From: Purshia tridentata
Taxonomy: Eukaryota; Streptophyta; Magnoliopsida; Rosales; Rosaceae
Length of the DNA: 37,174 nt
NCBI GenBank assembly: GCA_003254885.1
Contig: QANT01006161.1
Span: 1-37,174 of the forward strand
Direction: 5' to 3'
Shown here: one piece after another, positions 32,338-37,174 of the stretch
How positions within the stretch are numbered: position 1 is the first letter of the stretch
Layout of the letters: every line of letters begins with the position of its first letter
The notes under the pieces: model-generated
The model's database searches: none
The model's input: only the letters and a program-made list of their open reading frames with translations
What the model was told of the DNA's origin: nothing
Made by a program: the position numbers and the translations under genes

Positions 32338-32760
32338 CATGATGTAAAAATTTATAACATGATGATCATTGACAGGTTTTGCGAGGAATGATGAATATTA
32401 CGAACTTTAAATATAATGGAAGCTGAGAATGTGGTACCAAATGTGATGGCCTCTTCAACGTTCTTATGACTCAAAGAGGCTTAATGCCAAATAGGATTAT
32501 GCACAACACATTGATCAATGGATGTTATTTGATGGTGCTATATATGATGAGAGAGGTTCACGAACCTAACGTTGATTGCTATATTATATTAATCAATGCT
32601 CACATAAAGAGTAAGAACACAAGAGGCAGGCTAAGAGGCTAAATGATGAAGTGTAGGTGCCAAAAAACACTTAATTGTTGCCAAGTAACCTAACTTGATT
32701 GTGGCATTCTGCAGAGTAAGTTTTGTTATGCAGCATCAAATACCAAAGCTATTACAACTT
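32338..32760 (+). pseudogene. Decayed PPR (RF-PPR-like) gene fragment
   Basis: Successive frames encode recognisable pentatricopeptide motifs: DVKIYNMMIIDRFCEE (from 32341), then after two stops NIMEAENVVPNVMASSTFL (32413-32466). After a frameshift comes LMPNRIMHNTLINGCYL (about 32480-32530), running into HEPNVDCYIILINAHIKSKN, and after another shift AKRLNDEV (32630-32653). The phrases follow the V.TYN.LI.G.CK pattern of P-class PPR repeats, of the fertility-restorer-like type. In-frame stops, at least two frameshifts and an internal deletion (between NGCYL and HEPNV) show it is dead. Intact PPR proteins bind organellar RNA. The relic lies about 0.9 kb downstream of MIR7122 on the same strand. 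Confidence 0.8.
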
Positions 32761-32769
32761 TTCAAGTTT

Positions 32770-34600
32770 GTAAAGTGGAATTGTAGAAACTAGTAATATG
32801 GTGATTTTTGTGTGGTCAAAAGTAATATGCTGATTCTTTGTAACATTTTCTGGTGTGCAATGCTGTGTTCGAATTCAATTTCCATGAGATACATTGTTGG
32901 GCTTCATCCCCTGCAGTTTCATGGACCCAATTTTATGATTCCAATTGCCAAAAAAGATTCAAGTGCATGTTTAAAGAGGTGTGAAATGGCTCAACAGGGG
33001 ACATTCTTCTTGGGTTTCATTGTTTAAGGACTTGATGAAACACATAAAGCAGCAGTTTTCTCTATCATACAGTTCGTCAATGTTTTTCATTATAAGCTAA
33101 TTTTGTGGGTACACTTTCTTATGCAGATCTCCAAAGTATTTGAATTTTATTCTTCTATAAATGCTCTTGCCATGGCCTAAAGAAAGTTTCATATGCTAAG
33201 TGCATTATATGTCAATTTTGTAACTGCTACCTTGTTCATCTTCAACTGCAGAGTTAATTGGCAGCTGGGTAAGAGGTTGATCGCTTATATTTGGTGTTGA
33301 AATGGGGGTGGCTAATTTGCTTGTAGAATTTCAAGGTGTTCTTGCTGAAGTGAAACTTATTAGAATAAAGCTTTGATTTGCAGAACTACACTAGCAGAGT
33401 CGTCGACCCATATTCTTAAGAAGGCTAATCTGAAAGTTTCACTGGATATCAGACACACTCTGCTTGTCTGTTCTATGAACCATCATTAGCATAGGTCATA
33501 ATTAATCACTTATATTCAGGTTCGGATTTTCATTTCTTGATAGATTCAGAGACTATTGTAACCATTGATCAATATATTCATTAATTATTCTTACTCCTTC
33601 TGTGAACCCAGTCAAATGATTCAAATGGCTTGTGAAATATTAAGCTCATTCAATTCAACTATATATTACTCCCCACTTTCACACCACATCGCGTATGCAT
33701 CTGCTTGATCCATGTAAACACTAACGTACTGAATATATGGAAAACAAAATTAATTCAAGTACGCAACTCAAGTTGGTTAGATTTGTTAGAACATATGAAA
33801 AAAAGGTCGCGCATGCATGATCACACTTGGTAATTAATCAAAATCATAAATATATCATACATGTAACTTAATTGTTAAGTTTTTCAAATAAGTATAAATT
33901 AATTCAAGTTAATTATACTATTAGGATGTCTTATTTTATAGCAGTCAAATGCAGCTTTTCCAAACCAGAGGAGGTTTGTCAACATAAAATGGGATAATTA
34001 AATCACATGAGTTTATCCCTATTTTTTCCAATATTTTTCTTTTAGGTCTTTCAAATTTTGTCAACAATGCATAGAATATCTTCTAAGTGCGTGTATCGTA
34101 CAAACCACATTTCATCAGCCTCCTTAAAAATTAGGGCCGACTTTGTACGTTATTCAGAATTGTGATATAATCAACAAAATTGACTTTGAATATCTTGTTA
34201 AAATATTGCATGTCTTTATCTATACTATTGACCAAGCACTATTCGAATATCCTCGTTTTGTCTACATGTTTAAGCGAGCTCATCTTTGGATATATATCAT
34301 AGAGATAGAAACAACTTTGAGGATAAGCTTGGTAGGATGATGCTTTTTTTTCACGGTCTAACAATACACATTGTAAATCTAAACCATCTATTCAGACTGT
34401 GAACCAGCTTAATTCATAGTTCAACTTTATGGTCGACGAATCAGATAAAATCTAACAAGAAAACAATTTTTAAAAGTTTGTATACGATATAATTGTGTGA
34501 AGACAAAGCAAATTAATTCTGAGCCTACGTATGTAACAACCAAAAGTCAATAACAATTAACAGCCAACTATAAGCTATTAAATGAATGCATCATATGTGA
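32770..34600. other. Intergenic, no gene seen
   Basis: AT-rich sequence; only short open frames without recognisable content. Its right end is the promoter region of the protease inhibitor gene. Confidence 0.5.
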
Positions 34601-34606
34601 TACCAC

Positions 34607-34614
34607 TATAAATA
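34607..34614 (+). promoter_or_regulatory. TATA box of the protease inhibitor gene
   Basis: TATAAATA lies about 105 bases before the start codon. A start near 34640 and a leader of about 70 bases with a GA repeat (34680-34698) would follow. Confidence 0.7.
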
Positions 34615-34712
34615 CACAAGTACCCTAAAGCATCCCAATTCACAAAAGAATACAACACAAGAGAGATCTTATCATCAGAAAGAGAGAGAGAGAGAGATAG
34701 AAAAGTATAAGG

Positions 34713-34925
34713 ATGTCATCTGAATGTGAAGGAAAGGATTCATGGCCGGAGCTGGTGGGAGAGAAAGGGAAGGATGCAGAGGCAACGATTGAGAGCGAGA
34801 ATTCTTCAGTGAATGCTGTGATCGTTAAAGAAGGATCATTTGTGACTGCTGATTTTCGGTGTGATAGGGTTAGGGTTTGGGTCGATAAACGTGGCATTGT
34901 CACTAGGGTTCCTATAATTGGTTAA
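34713..34925 (+). CDS. Potato inhibitor I family serine protease inhibitor
   Basis: A single open exon encodes 70 residues, the normal length of the short, leaderless members. The fold is recognised from SWPELVGEKGKDAEATIESE and the binding loop GSFVTADFRCDRVRVWVDKR, ending GIVTRVPIIG. By alignment with eglin c the scissile bond is Ala46-Asp47, so P1 is Ala, which favours elastase- or subtilisin-like targets over trypsin. Arg49, Arg52 and Arg54 are the loop-supporting positions. Cys5 and Cys50 can form the single disulfide seen in the pumpkin-type inhibitors. No signal peptide is present, so a cytosolic location is expected. Such genes often respond to wounding or pathogens; no specific element was proven here. 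ATG 34713 is the first after the TATA box. Confidence 0.93.
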   Translation: MSSECEGKDSWPELVGEKGKDAEATIESENSSVNAVIVKEGSFVTADFRCDRVRVWVDKRGIVTRVPIIG

Positions 34926-34961
34926 ATATATGTATCAAGTATAATTAGGCTCTCTATAAGG

Positions 34962-34965
<4 letters not shown>

Positions 34966-34997
<32 letters not shown>
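34966..34997. repeat. TA microsatellite
   Basis: About sixteen TA dinucleotides, some 40 bases after the stop codon of the protease inhibitor gene, probably inside its 3' UTR. Confidence 0.95.
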
Positions 34998-35000
<3 letters not shown>

Positions 35001-35598
35001 CACATCAAGCAAGCTAGCTCGCTAGCTAGGCTAAGTGAAATTAATTAATGAAATAAGGAGTTCCTTGTATTAATTCTCCATGCAATAATATTTGTATTCA
35101 AGAATAAATAAATTATCTATTTTTCTTCTGATGCATGTATAATATTGTAATATGTTCTTTGTGAAGCTAAATATATATTAATAATTAAGAATGGCTTGAT
35201 AAAGTTGATGAGTAGTACTGTACGTTACTGTTAATTTTCCATCATCTATCTTCTCTTTAATTAGTTCTTTTTCCTGTTCAATAAAGTTCAACCATCAAAA
35301 GTAATTGTGGCGTGGCAATTTGGAGTGAAAGCTCCAGTGCGCATGTGCTTCAATAATTAAGAAAATAAAACACATAATGACAGTACTATATGCCGTTAAA
35401 TTCCTTTAGCTATTTTGGTAAATCACCAGTTCCAAACATGAGCACTTGTTTGGTGATTTGCGAGAATATTGCTCCTTTAATGAAGTATTGAAAAGAGCAA
35501 GCTAACTCCAACAGGAAATACATTAGCAATTGAGATGAGAAATTAGTAGCTAAAAAGGTTAATGGAATTCAGAGTTAATTACAGATTATGCTGTTAGT

Positions 35599-35680
35599 TA
35601 GACGTTTAAAAAGGATTAATACACTGTACTGAGAGATAGACGTTTAAAGAAATAAAAAAGATTAATACACTGTACTAAGA
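35599..35680. repeat. Imperfect tandem duplication, about 40 bp
   Basis: TAGACGTTTAAA followed by GATTAATACACTGTACT occurs at 35599-35634 and again at 35637-35680. The second copy has an 8-base insertion (GAAATAAA region). Confidence 0.88.
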
Positions 35681-36409
35681 ACCCTGGGTGTGGTATAGAA
35701 CCCAAGAATAAGATAGACGCACAACTTTCAGTAATAGGTCTTTGGCCAAGTGGGTATTGCTCTAGGAAACCCTTGTATATTTTTTCAGCATTCTGCAGTC
35801 GCTACGTACCAGATAGATTAATTCCAATTTCACCTCCAACACTGTCTTTCTTATGCATGAAAAAAAGGGGTTTGAATTTGATATTTAAAAATGTTCATTG
35901 TTTTTATCATGTACCAAGTTATATATATTATTTTGTTTCAATTTCATATCCAAATTATTATTTTGTCTCAATTTAGTATATAATGTAACTGTCGTCGAAT
36001 AATATTACCAGCTGTTCGATTAAGATGCACATGTACATGATCATAATTAATTAACGGTGGTTAAAGTTCTTGACTAAATGGAGTGGGATCAAGAAAATGG
36101 ACAATTATTAATAAATTGGGTTCTTATAAGAGTTTGTTAAGAATTGTGAACTTTTTTTTTTTTCATTGAAGGAAATTAAACCATTGGCATAGTCTAATCA
36201 TAGCTTATTATTCCACCTATTCTTACTACTTGAGTTAAGGGCTTAAGAATTGCAAACATCATGTATATTAAGTATAAGATATTTCCCTAATTAAATTATG
36301 CCGATGTTTTTTTAGATAAAACTCCACATTAATTTGAACATATATAGTCAACGTGAAAATTAAATTGGCGGTACAAAAACTTGTGTGTGAAACTATTTTT
36401 ATTACGTGG

Positions 36410-36935
36410 GCTCAAGGTTTTAAATTTCGAAATTTTCGGCAAAATTTCACCAAAAATTTCGTTTTTTGGGGGTATGGAAATTTTAACACCACCCCCGAAA
36501 TTACCGAAATTTCGGCAAAATTTCGGCCATTACTTACACCTCAATAAAAAACCCAAATTGATGACTTTCTGGTTGGTTGTTGAGGCAAGGGAAGGGTACC
36601 ATGAGGTCTAGCTCGACAAGAGGAAGAGATCTTGGGTGGTTTAGGGTCTCGTCGTGGCCGGAAATGGGAGATCGCCGGCCGGAAGTCGTGACTGTTTTTC
36701 CATCGCTGCGTCTTCGTGGATGCTCGGATGACTGATCTGAAACCACCAGTGGAAAGGCGTCGTCGATAGCTTTCTAACGACACCAAAATCGCTGGAATCG
36801 GAGCTCAGATGAGAGAGATATAAGCAATCAAAGTTTGGTCAAAGAAGAGGAGAGAGAGAGAAAGTGCAGAGGTGAGAGAGTGCTCGGGGAAGAAGAAGAA
36901 GACCAGATCTGATCTGACCTGCAATTACTATTTTG
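36410..36935. mobile_element. Transposon-like segment with AAATTTCGG self-complementary repeats
   Basis: 36415-36530 repeats self-complementary phrases (CGAAATTTTCGGCAAAATTTC, CCGAAATTTCGGCAAAATTTCGG). It is followed by a GC-richer block (36560-36790) and a GA-rich tract ending near 36915. Open frames overlap on both strands without recognisable protein. The composition shift and repeats suggest a non-autonomous element or a retroelement terminal region. The phrase GTGCTCGGG(G)AAGA also occurs in the AIR9-bearing element near 27392. The family was not identified. Confidence 0.35.
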
Positions 36936-37174
36936 CCCTTATGCTTCAAATATTTGTAATTTAAGCTACGTAATTTCGATTCGCAATCCATTTTCGCCTG
37001 CATGCTCGTGAGTTCGAGTTCTATCCAGCAATGCCAAAATCATAATTTATAAAGATACAATTTAATTATTTCCTCTTAAATCCAAACTTTTATATTAAGG
37101 GTATACTCGTCCAAATCTTTAAATAAATCACCAATTAAAGATCAGAGTCCAAAAAATGTTCCAATAATTCCTAT

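Larger units (their letters stand above)
34926..36350. other. 3' flank of the inhibitor gene and intergenic DNA
   Basis: Contains a TA microsatellite (34966-34997) in the probable 3' UTR, an inverted AGCTAGC/GCTAGCT pair (about 35010-35025), an imperfect tandem duplication (35599-35680) and AT-rich text. No gene was seen. Confidence 0.5.

Noticed and set aside
35751..35800. TGGCCAAGTGG, a good tRNA A-box match
   Set aside because: No B box is found at the expected 35-50 bases downstream, and no A tail or target duplication was seen.
37005..37035. GAGTTCGAGTTC, a possible tRNA or SINE B box near the right edge
   Set aside because: No A box or tRNA cloverleaf could be built around it.

Overview
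The window is plant nuclear DNA. The genes carry GT-AG introns, the intergenic DNA is AT-rich with many microsatellites and transposon relics, and the proteins are plant-type. A hairpin on the plus strand matches the miR7122 family, best known from Rosaceae, so an apple/peach/strawberry-type eudicot is the most likely source. That placement is an inference from one miRNA family and from gene similarity recalled from memory. No prokaryotic, organellar or viral genes were seen.

Five protein-coding genes were reconstructed by hand, with open reading frames and consistent intron phases across every junction. (1) A WVD2-like/TPX2-family microtubule protein lies on the minus strand at 8556-10529, in 6 coding exons, with a probable upstream 5' UTR exon near 12.5-12.7 kb. 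(2) An Alba-domain nucleic-acid-binding protein resembling At2g34160 lies on the plus strand at 18308-19869, in 5 exons. (3) Ureidoglycolate amidohydrolase (UAH), the last enzyme of ureide/purine nitrogen recovery, lies on the minus strand at 20360-25844, in 12 exons. (4) XRCC4, the LIG4 partner in non-homologous end joining, lies on the plus strand at 27949-30234, in 4 exons. (5) A single-exon 70-residue potato-inhibitor-I serine protease inhibitor lies on the plus strand at 34713-34925. Alba and UAH converge; UAH and XRCC4 diverge across a transposon-filled gap.

Two microRNA genes lie in stretches without proteins. MIR166 is on the minus strand near 4.75-4.84 kb, with mature strand, star strand, terminal stem-loop and an upstream TATA box. 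MIR7122 is on the plus strand near 31.30-31.42 kb, with a 22-nt mature strand, a 21-nt star and a one-nucleotide bulge. About 0.9 kb downstream of MIR7122 is a decayed PPR gene; PPR genes are the known target class of miR7122.

The rest is accessory DNA. It includes a Mutator-type MITE with a 9-bp target duplication (7.03-7.20 kb), three very short tRNA-like SINE candidates (6.5, 16.3 and 17.2 kb), a roughly 200-bp foldback just upstream of the Alba promoter, and a Mutator-like candidate carrying a frameshifted AIR9 exon fragment (26.4-27.65 kb). There are also a triplicated segment inside Alba intron 1 and several tandem repeats. The genes do not form a functional cluster; they are ordinary independent plant loci.
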